NCBI GenBank assembly: GCA_022577435.1
Contig: JAKOON010000081.1
Coordinates: 923,501 to 987,500 of the forward strand
Reading direction: 5' to 3'
Origin: Embiotoca jacksoni
Taxonomy: Eukaryota > Chordata > Actinopteri > Embiotocidae
DNA length: 64,000 nucleotides
The position numbers and the translations under genes are program-made. The notes below the pieces were generated by a model. The model was not told the origin of the DNA. It saw nothing but the letters and a program-made list of their open reading frames with translations, and did no database searches. How positions within the stretch are numbered: position 1 is the stretch's first letter; each line of letters opens with the position of its first letter. Of this stretch, positions 15,060 to 27,095 are shown in pieces.

Positions 15060-18000
15060 TCTTTATCATCTTTATTCATCTTTGTTCATCTTTATTCATC
15101 TTTGTTCATCTTTATTCATCTTTATTCATCTTCATTCATCTTTATCATCTTTATTCATCTTTGTTCATCTTTATTCATCTTTGTTCATCTTTATTCATCT
15201 TCATTCATCTTTATTCATCTTTATCATCTTTATTCATCTTTATCATCTTTATTCATCTTTGTTCATCTTTATTCATCTTTGTTCATCTTTATTCATCTTT
15301 ATTCATCTTCATTCATCTTTATTCATCTTTATTCATCTTTATCATCTTTATTCATCTTTGTTCATCTTTATTCATCTTTATCATCGTTGTTCATCTTCGT
15401 TCATCTTTATTCATCTTTATTCATCTTTATCATCTTTATTCATCTTCGTTCATCTTTGTTCATCTTTATTCATCTTTGTTCATCTTTATTCATCTTTGTT
15501 CATCTTTATTCATCTTTATTCATCTTCATTCATCTTTATCATCTTTATTCATCTTTGTTCATCTTTATTCATCTTTGTTCATCTTTATTCATCTTCATTC
15601 ATCTTTATTCATCTTTATCATCTTTATTCATCTTTATCATCTTTATTCATCTTTGTTCATCTTTATTCATCTTTGTTCATCTTTATTCATCTTTATTCAT
15701 CTTCATTCATCTTTATTCATCTTTATCATCTTTATTCATCTTTGTTCATCTTTATTCATCTTTATCATCGTTGTTCATCTTCGTTCATCTTTATTCATCT
15801 TTATTCATCTTTATCATCTTTATTCATCTTTGTTCATTTTTGTTCATCTTTATTCATCTTCATTCATCTTTATTCATCTTTATCATCTTTATTCATCTTT
15901 ATTCATCTTTGTTCATCTTTATCATCTTTAGTCATCTTTGTTCATCTTTATTCATCTTCGTTCATCTTTATTCATCTTTATTCATCTTTATTCATCTTTA
16001 TCATCTTTATTCATCTTCGTTCATCTTTGTTCATCTTTGTTCATCTTTATTCATCTTTGTTCATCTTTATTCATCTTCATTCATCTTTATTCATCTTTAT
16101 CATCTTTATTCATCTTTATTCATCTTTGTTCATCTTCGTTCATCTTTGTTCATCTTTATTCATCTTTATTCATCTTTATTCATCTTTATCATCTTTGTTC
16201 ATCTTCGTTCATCTTTGTTCATCTTTGTTAATCTTTGTTCATCTTTATTCATCTTCGTTCATCTTTATTCATCTTTATCATCTTTATTCATCTTTATTCA
16301 TCTTTATCATCTTTATTCATCTTTGTTCATCTTTGTTCATCTTTATTCATCTTCATTCATCTTTATTCATCTTTATCATCTTTATTCATCTTTATTCATC
16401 TTTGTTCATCTTCGTTCATCTTTGTTCATCTTTATTCATCTTTATTCATCTTTATTCATCTTTATCATCTTTGTTCATCTTCGTTCATCTTTATTCATCT
16501 TTATTCATCTTTGTTCATCTTTATTCATCTTCATTCATCTTTATTCATCTTTATCATCTTTATTCATCTTTGTTCATCTTTATTCATCTTCGTTCATCTT
16601 TATTCATCTTTATTCATCTTTATCATCTTTGTTCATCTTCATTCATCTTTATTCATCTTTATCATCTTTATTCATCTTTATTCATCTTTATCATCTTCGT
16701 TCATCTTTATTCATCTTTATTCATCTTTATCATCTTTATTCATCTTCGTTCATCTTTGTTCATCTTTGTTCATCTTTATTCATCTTCATTCATCTTTATT
16801 CATCTTTATCATCTTTATTCATCTTTATTCATCTTTGTTCATCTTCGTTCATCTTTATTCATCTTTGTTCATCTTTATTCATCTTCATTCATCTTTATTC
16901 ATCTTTATCATCTTTATTCATCTTTGTTCATCTTTATTCATCTTCGTTCATCTTTATTCATCTTTATTCATCTTTATCATCTTTGTTCATCTTCATTCAT
17001 CTTTATTCATCTTTATCATCTTTATTCATCTTTATCATCTTTATTCATCTTCGTTCATCTTTGTTCATCTTTGTTCATCTTTATTCATCTTCATTCATCT
17101 TTATTCATCTTTATCATCTTTATTCATCTTTATTCATCTTTGTTCATCTTCGTTCATCTTTATTCATCTTTGTTCATCTTTATTCATCTTCATTCATCTT
17201 TATTCATCTTTATCATCTTTATTCATCTTTGTTCATCTTTATTCATCTTCGTTCATCTTTATTCATCTTTATTCATCTTTATCATCTTTGTTCATCTTCA
17301 TTCATCTTTATTCATCTTTATCATCTTTATTCATCTTTATTCATCTTTATCATCTTCGTTCATCTTTATTCATCTTTATTCATCTTTATCATCTTTATTC
17401 ATCTTCGTTCATCTTTGTTCATCTTTGTTCATCTTTATTCATCTTCATTCATCTTTATTCATCTTTATCATCTTTATTCATCTTTATTCATCTTTGTTCA
17501 TCTTCGTTCATCTTTATTCATCTTCATTCATCTTTATTCATCTTTATCATCTTTATTCATCTTTATTCATCTTTGTTCATCTTCGTTCATCTTTGTTCAT
17601 CTTTATTCATCTTTATTCATCTTTATTCATCTTTATTCATCTTTATCATCTTTGTTCATCTTCGTTCATCTTTGTTCATCTTTGTTAATCTTTGTTCATC
17701 TTTATTCATCTTCGTTCATCTTTATTCATCTTTATCATCTTTATTCATCTTTATTCATCTTTATCATCTTTATTCATCTTTGTTCATCTTTGTTCATCTT
17801 TATTCATCTTCATTCATCTTTATTCATCTTTATCATCTTTATTCATCTTTATTCATCTTTGTTCATCTTCGTTCATCTTTGTTCATCTTTATTCATCTTT
17901 ATTCATCTTTATTCATCTTTATCATCTTTGTTCATCTTCGTTCATCTTTATTCATCTTTATTCATCTTTGTTCATCTTTATTCATCTTCATTCATCTTTA

Positions 18001-19234
18001 TTCATCTTTATCATCTTTATTCATCTTTGTTCATCTTTATTCATCTTCGTTCATCTTTATTCATCTTTATTCATCTTTATCATCTTTGTTCATCTTCATT
18101 CATCTTTATTCATCTTTATCATCTTTATTCATCTTTATTCATCTTTATCATCTTCGTTCATCTTTATTCATCTTTATCATCTTTATTCATCTTCGTTCAT
18201 CTTTGTTCATCTTTGTTCATCTTTATTCATCTTCATTCATCTTTATTCATCTTTATCATCTTTATTCATCTTTATTCATCTTTGTTCATCTTCGTTCATC
18301 TTTGTTCATCTTTGTTCATCTTTATTCATCTTTATTCATCTTTATTCATCTTTATCATCTTTGTTCATCTTCGTTCATCTTTGTTCATCTTTGTTCATCT
18401 TTATTCATCTTTGTTCATCTTTATTCATCTTCATTCATCTTTATTCATCTTTATCATCTTTATTCATCTTTGTTCATCTTTATTCATCTTCGTTCATCTT
18501 TATTCATCTTTATTCATCTTTATCATCTTTGTTCATCTTCATTCATCTTTATTCATCTTTATCATCTTTATTCATCTTCGTTCATCTTTGTTCATCTTTG
18601 TTCATCTTTATTCATCTTTGTTCATCTTTATTCATCTTCGTTCATCTTTATTCATCTTTATCACCTTTATTCATCTTTATTCATCTTTATCATCTTTATT
18701 CATCTTTGTTCATCTTTATTCATCTTTATTCATCTTTATTCATCTTTATTCATCTTTATTCATCTTTATCATCTTTATTCATCTTTATCATCTTTATTCA
18801 TCTTTGTTCATCTTTATTCATCTTTATTCATCTTTATTCATCTTTATCATCTTTATTCATCTTTGTTCATCTTTGTTCATCTTTATCATCTTTATTCATC
18901 TTTATCATCTTTATTCATCTTTGTTCATCTTTATTCATCTTTATTCATCTTTATTCATCTTTATCATCTTTATTCATCTTCGTTCATCTTTATTCATCTT
19001 TATCATCTTTATTCATCTATGTTCATCTTTATTCATCTTCGTTCATCTTTATTCATCTTCGTTCATCTTTATTCATCTTTATCATCTTTATTCATCTTTA
19101 TCATCTTTATTCATCTTTATTCATCTTTGTTCATCTTTGTTCATCTTTATTCATCTTCGTTCATCTTTATTCATCTTTATCATCTTTATTCATCTTTATC
19201 ATCTTTATTCATCTTTGTTCATCTTTGTTAATCT

Positions 19235-20700
19235 TTGTTCATCTTCGTTCATCTTTATTCATCTTTATCATCTTTATTCATCTTTGTTCATCTTTATTCA
19301 TCTTTATTCATCTTTATAATCTTTATTCATCTTTGTTCATCTTTATTCATCTTTATTCATCTTTGTTCATCTTTATTCATCTTTATTCATCTTTATTCAT
19401 CTTTGTTCATCTTTATCATCTTTATCATCTTTATCATCTTTATTCATCTTTGTTCATCTTTGTTAATCTTTATCATCTTTATTCATCTTTATTCATCTTT
19501 ATTCATCTTTATTAATCTTCGTTCATCTTTATTCATCTTTATTCATCTTTATTCATCTTTGTTCATCTTTATTCATCTTTATTCATCTTTGTTCATCTTT
19601 ATTCATCTTTGTTCATCTTTATCATCTTTATCCATCTTTGTTCATCTCTATTCATCTTTATTAATCTTTGTTCATCTTTATCATCTTTGTTCATCTTTGT
19701 TCATCTTTATTCATCTTTATTCATCTTTATTCATCTTTGTTCATCTTTATCATCTTTATTCATCTTTGTTCATCTCTATTCATCTTTATTCATCTTTGTT
19801 CATCTTTGTTCATCTTTATCATCTTTATTCATCTTTATCATCTTTGTTCATCTCTATTCATCTTTATTCATCTTTGTTCATCTTTGTTCATCTTTATCAT
19901 CTTTATCATCTTTATTCATCTTTGTTCATCTTTGTTCATCTTTATTCATCTGTATTCATCTTTGTTCATCTTTATAATCTTTATTCATCTTTATCATCTT
20001 TGTTCATCTCTATTCATCTTTATTCATCTTTGTTCATCTTTGTTCATCTTTATCATCTTTATTCATCTTTATCATCTTTGTTCATCTCTATTCATCTTTG
20101 TTCATCTTTATCATCTTTATTATCTTTATCATCTTTATATCTTTACCATCTTTATTCATCTTTATTCATCTCTATTCATCTTTGGTCATCTTTGTTCATC
20201 TTTATCATCTTTATTCATCTTTATTCATCTTTATCATCTTTATTCATCTTTATTCATCTCTATTCATCTTTGTTCATCTTTGTTCATCTTTATCATCTTT
20301 ATTCATCTTTATCATCTTTATTCATCTTTGTTCATCTTTATCATCTTTATTCATCTTTATCATCTTTATTCATCTTTATCATATTTATTCATCTTTATTC
20401 ATCTTCGTTCATCTTTATTCATCTTCGTTCATCTTTATCATCTTTATTCATCTTTATCATCTTTATTCATCTTTATTCATCTTTGTTCATCTTTGTTCAT
20501 CTTTATCATCTTTATTCATCTTTATCATATTTATTCATCTTTATTCATCTCTATTCATCTTTATTCATCTTTGTTCATCTTTATTCATCTTTATCATCTT
20601 TATCATCTTTATTCATCTTTGTTCATCTTTATTAATCTTTGTTCATCTTTGTTCATCTTTATTCATCTTTATCATCTTTATCATCTTTGTTCGTCTTTGT
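19235..20700. repeat. Diverged, shortened last higher-order copy
   Basis: The variant signature of the 2.3 kb block reappears here (landmarks near 19609, 20098 and 20635) but with internal deletions and new variants, such as a TTTGGTCATC unit near 20180. It ends at the right edge of the satellite, where edge copies are expected to diverge most. Confidence 0.6.
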
Positions 20701-20727
20701 TCATCTTTATTAATCTTTATCAGTTCT

Positions 20728-21100
20728 ACAGTCCAGAACCAGAACCCAGCAGACACCAGATACACTAACAGAATCACTGGTCCAGAACCCAGCAGAGACC
20801 AGAGACACTAACAGAACCACTAGTCCAGATCCCAGCAGAGACAAGATACCATAACAGAACTACTGGTCCAGAACCCAGCAGAGACAAGATACCATGACGG
20901 AACCACTGGTCCAAAACCCAGCAGAGACAAGATACTATGACAGAACCACTGGTCCAGAACCAAGCAGTGACCAGATACACAAACAGAACCACCGGTCCAG
21001 GACCCAGCAGTGACCAGATACACAAACAGAACCACTGGCCCAGAACCCAGCAGTGACCAGATACACGAACAGAACCATTGGTCCAGAACCCAGCAGAGAT
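20728..21100. repeat. 43-bp minisatellite bordering the large satellite
   Basis: About eight to nine imperfect copies of a 43-bp unit containing CCACTGGTCCAGAACCCAGC and ending in CCAGATACAC or AAGATACCATGA. It starts only a few bases after the last decanucleotide unit. Open frames across it on both strands are repeat artefacts. Confidence 0.9.
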
Positions 21101-22437
21101 ACCAGTGGTTCTGTCAGAGACCAGGTCTGGGCCAGGAGACATACACAGAACCACTAACAGAGCTGTCTTCATTCAGGTTACAGAGACGTCACCTTCTGTT
21201 CCACTCAGTATGAATCTTAGTCTGAGGTTGTCTCCGTCTCCTCTCCTATACTTCTGGGTTAAACAGGTCGTTACCATAGAAACATTTAAAATAAACATTT
21301 TTATCAAGTCTGACTGCAGTCAGTCTGGAAATCACCCTCCATGTAGATGTAGAGGTTCTGATGGGTCTCCAGTGTCCTCACTGAGACAAACGCCAATAAT
21401 AATAAAATATTAGCTGATGATGAGGAGGAGGAGCTTCATCTCGGGATCAGTAGATATTTTAAACATGTGGTGACCATCAGTCTTATAAAGGCATGTGTGG
21501 CTTCATCCATAGAGATGATGGCGATTCTGAGGTTTTGTTTAGTGCTGAGTGGATGAGGTCTGGATTCTGGACCCGGTCCAGGTCTTCGCGGCCTCTCTGG
21601 TCCGTTGTGATAAACAGCCGGATGTATTTGGAGGCAGGTGGATGTTCCATTCTACGGTCGAGTGCCGGCATACAGAGTCAGAGCTGTGACCTCTTCACAC
21701 TCACATTGAGGAGTATCAACAGGTTCTGAGCCGGTTCTGTTGGACCCAAACAGGTCGTACAGTAATCACTTCACTCTCTGAAACATTTCAAGTCTCTCTG
21801 TTGACCATTTACAGAGTTTGACCCAAAATCTGATGGCTCTCTTCTCCAGTTTTAGGTCCATGTGGAAATCACTGCATGGGCTCAAGAACACTAGGCTGTA
21901 AAATCAGATGGTTCCCTGCTCAGTTTCAGGTCTGTGATGACATCACTAATGTTCACGTAGTAGTGGTCACATTAACGTGTGGAACTCAGTGATGATGATG
22001 ATCAATAACTCTGAATACTTCCTCATGGAGGTTATTGATCATCCTGCTGCATCTCTGTGCTGCGTTCATGTTCTCAGAACTTCTGGATCTCTCCTTGATC
22101 AGCTAACATGGTTTGTCTCTTGGTTGCGGTGCTTTCAGGATCATTGATTCCTTCAGTCTCAGTACTGAGACTCATCAAAATCCAGAACACATTCAGCTCT
22201 GGTCTGATGAGGAGGTCCGTGGACCTGTTCAGCTTCGGGTTCTGTCTTTTTAAACATTTAAGGAGTGTTGCACTCATCAGTCTCTCAGGTCTGTTGCTGC
22301 CATCTGAAGGAGGATCTGATCAGTGACAGCTTTTCACTGGACCCTCTGGTTGTTGATCTTCCTCTCAGGTCATCTCTCAGCAGGAGTTTCCTCTGAAACA
22401 TGTTTTATGTATGTCCCCTGTCTCTGTCTCCGTCCCC
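21101..22437. other. 3' flank / likely 3' UTR of the lrrc38-like gene; no other gene seen
   Basis: Mostly single-copy sequence downstream (minus strand) of the lrrc38-like stop codon. I see no coding frame with family similarity. About 30 bp near 21858-21893 (GGAAATCACTGCATGGGCTC) match the transposon remnant near 51135, so a small transposon scrap is present. I could not place the end of the 3' UTR; no AATAAA on the minus strand is obvious before the satellite. Confidence 0.5.
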
Positions 22438-22685
22438 TCAGTCGTTGCCGTCCTCCTCGTCTCCTTTGCTGCCCTTGCTGAGTCTCTGGAAGCAGTGCAC
22501 AGTGGAGGCCAGGAAGAAGCTGGCCACGATGGCCGCCACGGACACAGAGATGCCAGAGAAGATCACGATGAGGTAGTCGGTGAGGGACAGCGTCCCCCGG
22601 CACTCCCTGAAGCTGTCCTCCGAGAGGACACTGAGAGGGACATGACGGCCGTCCACAGGCAGGGAGCACTCGATCCCCTCCATAC
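22438..22685 (-). CDS. lrrc38: lrrc38-like gene, last coding exon (LRR C-cap, membrane segment, tail)
   Basis: The acceptor is TTCCAG before 22685 and the exon joins in phase (G|GT) to the first exon. It encodes residues 210-291: the end of the LRR C-terminal cap with cysteines at 216 and 238, one membrane-spanning stretch (about 246-270, IFSGISVSVAAIVASFF), then a short cytoplasmic tail with an acidic end (GDEEDGND) and TGA at 22438-22440. A single membrane helix followed by a short charged tail is typical of the LRRC26/38/52/55 family of BK-channel gamma subunits. The family call is firm; LRRC38 over LRRC52 or LRRC55 rests on remembered similarity. Confidence 0.85.
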
Positions 22686-22791
22686 CTGGAAGAGGGAGGA
22701 CAGGAAGTTAACCAGAGGAGAGACATGTGGACCGTACCAGGCCACCTTCTACGTCTGAGATGGTCCACATGTTCAGCTTTTAAAGTCATCA

Positions 22792-23826
22792 CCTGAAACA
22801 CGTGGAAGACCTGAAACACTGTAATACTGAAACACCTGGAACACCTGGAAACACTGGAGCACCTGAAACACCTGGAACACTAAAACACTGAAAGACTGAA
22901 ACACCTGAAACACCTGGAACACCTAGAACACCTGGAACACCTGAAAGATCTGAAACACCTGAACCACCAGGAACACCTGTAACACTGTAACATGGGAGAA
23001 ACACCTGGAACACCTGGAACACCTGAAACACCTGAACCACCAGGAACACCTGAAACACTGTAACATGGGAGAAACACCTGAAACACCTGAAACACCTGAA
23101 ACACCTGAAACAACTGGAACACCTGGAACACCTGAAACACCGAAACACCAGGAACACCTAGAACACCTGGAACAACTGGAACACCTGAAACACTGAAACA
23201 CCTGGAACACCTGGAACACTGAAAGACTGAAACACCTGAAACCCCTGAAACACCTGAAACCCCTGGAACACCTTAACCACCAGGAACACCTAAAACAGTG
23301 AAACATGGGAGAAACACCTGGAACACCTGGAACACTGAAACGTGGGAGAAACACCTGGAACACCTGGAACACCTGAAACACTGAAACACCAGGAACACCT
23401 GGAACACCTGAAACACCTGAAACACCTGGAACAACTGGAACATCTGAAACACCTGAAACACTTGGAACATCTGAAATACTGGAACACCCAGAACACCTGG
23501 AACACCTGGAACACTGAAAGACTGAAAGACTGAAACACCTGGAACAGCTGGAACACTGAAAGACTGAAAGACTGAAACACCTGGAACACCTGAAACACCT
23601 GAAACACTGAAACACCTGGAACACCTGAAATACTGGAACTCCTGGAACACCTGAAACACCTGGAACGGTGGAACCCTTAAACACCTGAAACACCTGGAAC
23701 ACCTGAAACATGGGAGAAACACCTGGAACACCTGGAACACCTGGAACACCTGGAAAACCTGAAACACCTGGAACACCTGGAACACCTGAACCACCTGGAA
23801 CACCTGGAACACCTGGAACACCTGGC
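22792..23826. repeat. 9-bp minisatellite AACACCTGG/AACACCTGA
   Basis: About 1 kb of tandem 9-mers with occasional 8-bp forms (AACACTGA) and interspersed ACATGGGAGAAAC segments that recur at about 22990, 23065, 23305, 23340 and 23708, suggesting larger repeated blocks. Nearly every unit contains CACCTG. Minus-strand frames rich in FQVF/RCSRC are repeat artefacts. Confidence 0.95.
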
Positions 23827-24056
23827 AGAGTATCAACAACATGAGGATGTAAGTCATGACATCATCGTTCCAGTGGATACAATTCTTCTGTGAAATGTTT
23901 CCCTTCTCTCTTATATTATACACACACATACACCGTCACTTTTTGTGTTTCTGCACTAATGTGAAGACATTTTGTCCACAAAGACACTTCATCTTTACAC
24001 AGAGTTGTCTGGAGGCCGGCTGCACCCGAGAGTCACAATACATCACTGTCAGTGTG

Positions 24057-24057
<1 letters not shown>

Positions 24058-24126
<69 letters not shown>
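24058..24126. repeat. (GT)n microsatellite
   Basis: An almost pure TG run of more than 30 dinucleotides inside the lrrc38-like intron. Confidence 0.98.
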
Positions 24127-24128
<2 letters not shown>

Positions 24129-24253
24129 AGTCAGTGTAGGACCAGAAGGGGTTTTCCATATGAAGAGGGGACTCAGTGACCTCATCTCTTGGTGATATTC
24201 CAGTCACGTGTCTCTACAACAGGCAGCCAGACTGATGCTCACACAGGCATGCA

Positions 24254-24256
<3 letters not shown>

Positions 24257-24291
<35 letters not shown>

Positions 24292-24298
24292 ACACTGT

Positions 24299-24372
<74 letters not shown>
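24257..24372. repeat. (CA)n followed by (TA)n microsatellite
   Basis: CA repeats at about 24257-24288 are followed, after a short spacer, by about 70 bp of nearly perfect TA repeats from about 24304. The TA run is self-complementary and could form a hairpin. Confidence 0.97.
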
Positions 24373-24379
<7 letters not shown>

Positions 24380-24387
24380 TATTTAAA

Positions 24388-24570
24388 AAACTTTGCACTA
24401 TTGTATAGATAGTTTTAATTTAATTTAATTATTCTATTTTATTTTATTGTATTTATTGTATATACTGTGCATTTTTATCTTTAATATTTTGTATTGTTGT
24501 CTTAATGCTTTCCTGTATCTATAATGCTGCTGTAGCAAAAAAAAAAAATTTCCCTTGGGGATTAATAAAG
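24388..24570 (+). mobile_element. Rex1-type non-LTR retroposon, 3' tail only
   Basis: The segment resembles the 3' end of the Rex1 copy at 41.7-45.25 kb: TATTTTATTGTATTTATTG, TATACTGTGCATTTTTAT, then ...GCTGCTGTAGCAAAAAA, TTTCCCTTGGGGATTAATAA and AGTA, leading directly into a tetranucleotide run. It is strongly 5'-truncated and lies on the plus strand, antisense to lrrc38. Confidence 0.75.
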
Positions 24571-24774
<204 letters not shown>

Positions 24775-24879
24775 ATACCGACAGGACGTCATGAACAGAA
24801 TGATAAATATACACATTAGTACTATCTGTGGGATGGATTATAATCATGTGAACAAACACTCCTGCAGGAACACATATGT

Positions 24880-25084
24880 AAACAACACGCACAAAACACA
24901 CACAGACATTCAACAACACATAGATGCAGACATTTGTGCACATGAAGCACACAGATGCACTTATGTATGTAACAGATGATAATGTACACACAAACATGTT
25001 GTCAGAAGAACACAACATACACACAGATATGCACTGATGCACACACACTGATATAAACACACACTGATGCACACACACACTGAT

Positions 25085-25153
<69 letters not shown>

Positions 25154-25260
25154 GGTGCACACACAGTTGTGCACGCACACACACACACTAATGCATATAA
25201 ACACTGATACACATACACACACTGGTGTAAACAGACTGGTGCTCACACACACCCACACAA
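24880..25260. repeat. CA-rich low-complexity stretch with a (CA)n core
   Basis: Degenerate ACACAC-rich sequence with repeated CACTGATGCACACACA motifs around a pure CA run at about 25086-25151. Confidence 0.85.
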
Positions 25261-25261
25261 A

Positions 25262-26206
25262 AACACTGATGCGATGTCACTGATGTGATGTCAGTGTTGT
25301 AATGTCACTGATGTGATGTCAGTGTTGTGATGTCAGTGTTGTGATGTCACTGGTGTGATGTCACTGATGTGATGTCAGTGATGTGATGTCACTGATGTGA
25401 TGTCAGTGTTGTGATGTCACTGGTGTGATGTCACTGATGTGATGTCAGTGATGTGATGTCAGTGATGTGATGTCACTGATGCGATGTCACTGATGTGATG
25501 TCACTGGTGTGATGTCACTGATGCGATGTCACTGTTGGGATGTCACTGATGCGATGTCACTGATGTGATGTCAGTGATGTGATGTCACTGATGCGATGTC
25601 ACTGATGTGATGTCACTGGTGGGATGTCACTGATGTGATGTCACTGATGTGATGTCACTGGTGTGATGTCACTGATGTGATGTCACTGGTGTGATGTCAC
25701 TGATGTGATGTCACTGTTGGGATGTCACTGATGTGATGTCACTGATGTGATGTCACTGGTGTGATGTCACTGATGCGATGTCACTGATGCGATGTCACTG
25801 ATGCGATGTCACTGTTGCGATGTCACTGATGAGATGTCACTGTTGGGATGTCACTGATGTGATGTCACTGATGTGATGTCAGTGTTGTGATGTCACTGAT
25901 GTGATGTCACTGATGAGATGTCACTGATGCGATGTCACTGATGTGATGTCACTGATGCGATGTCACTGATGTGATGTCACTGATGAGATGTCACTGATGT
26001 GATGTCAGTGTTGTGATGTCACTGATGTGATGTCACTGATGAGATGTCACTGATGTGATGTCACTGATGAGATGTCACTGATGCGATGTCACTGATGTGA
26101 TGTCACTGATGAGATGTCACTGATGCGATGTCACTGATGTGATGTCACTGATGCGATGTCACTGATGTGATGTCAGTGATGTGATGTCAGTGATGTGATG
26201 TCAGTG
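25262..26206. repeat. 14-bp minisatellite ACTGATGTGATGTC
   Basis: About 67 head-to-tail 14-bp units. Variation is concentrated at a few positions (ATGTGATG, ATGCGATG, ATGAGATG, TTGTGATG; CACT/CAGT). The period is uniform and the array is uninterrupted. Confidence 0.95.
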
Positions 26207-26742
26207 ATGTTGTGTCCGGTATCAGGATTCTGTTACTGAATCAGACATGCTGCTTGTTTTGACCCGGCCGGTACCAACAGTACAGGATTGTGTTCTCAGT
26301 ATGTAGTTTATCTTGTAGTTGTGTCTCTGAGTCTTATTTAAAACTCAGGAACTGTGCCGGTCCACAGTGAGACAGCAGCAGGTCCATCTTCTACACTGTT
26401 TAAATGCATCTCTGGCATTCAGCTGAGACGACACTGATCAGCTGTTTGACTTCCACTGTCGTTAAACTGTCTGTTAATGATGAGTTGTTGAAAGACTTTC
26501 ACGTTACAGTATGTCTACATGTTAAAATAAAAAGTGTATATTAAAGTGTGATTGTGAACATCAGCAGGGTTCAAAGAAACAAAACAGGTCCTGAGTTTTA
26601 GTTTCAGACTTCAGTTTCCTGCTGACTAGTTTTATTGGACGATTTATGTAAACATGGAACTTTTTACATGACTACACTGATGATGTAACAACAAGTAGTT
26701 GTTACATTATCATGACGGAATATTAAATCAATCCTGTGTTTA

Positions 26743-26803
<61 letters not shown>

Positions 26804-27095
26804 GTGTGTGTGTGTGTGTGTATAAATGCCTGTGGTGGTGTGTACAGTGTAATAGTGTCTGCCTCCAGAGATCTTCCGGTTCTGATGCTGATGACACCAG
26901 AACTACAGCAGAACTTCATGGACAGGTCGGAAATCTGTCAGTAAAAGTTTAAGAGACTTAATATTTTGTGGACCTCTGAGACTTTCTGTCCCTTCACTGG
27001 ACTTCCTGTTCTGATGAGACACAGACAGTCGGTACCTTCCCTGGACTTCCTGTCCTCTCTGATTGTTCTGAGACAGTCGGACCTTTGGGTCTTAC

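Larger units (their letters stand above)
1..20720. repeat. 20.7 kb decanucleotide satellite (TTCATCTTTA)n
   Basis: The whole stretch is a head-to-tail array of the 10-mer TTCATCTTTA and its variants (TTCATCTTTG, TTCATCTTCA, TTCATCTTCG, TTCATCTCTA, TTAATCTTTA, TTCATCTGTA) mixed with a 9-bp form, TCATCTTTA. Dividing length by unit size gives roughly 2,100 units. There is no unique insert, and the array continues past the left edge. The plus strand is very poor in G. Because the unit is not a multiple of three and contains no stop in any plus frame, all three plus frames read the same ten-residue peptide (FIFIHLYSSL) for hundreds of codons; these frames are not genes. Read on the minus strand, each TTTATT junction gives an AATAAA hexamer. 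Confidence 0.98.

Noticed and set aside
1..20720. Dozens of long plus-strand open frames (up to 1,405 codons)
   Set aside because: All are the same decapeptide read from a stop-free 10-bp repeat; no start context, no domain, and the three plus frames are equivalent.
1..20720. CRISPR-like regular repeats
   Set aside because: Units are contiguous with no spacers, and the genome is a vertebrate's.
20774..21213. Open frames on both strands in the 43-bp array
   Set aside because: Repeat artefacts (period 43, Trp/Cys-rich translation); no family similarity.
22789..23929. Minus frames rich in FQVFQVF and RCSRC
   Set aside because: Translation of the 9-bp minisatellite; a period of 9 keeps all frames open.
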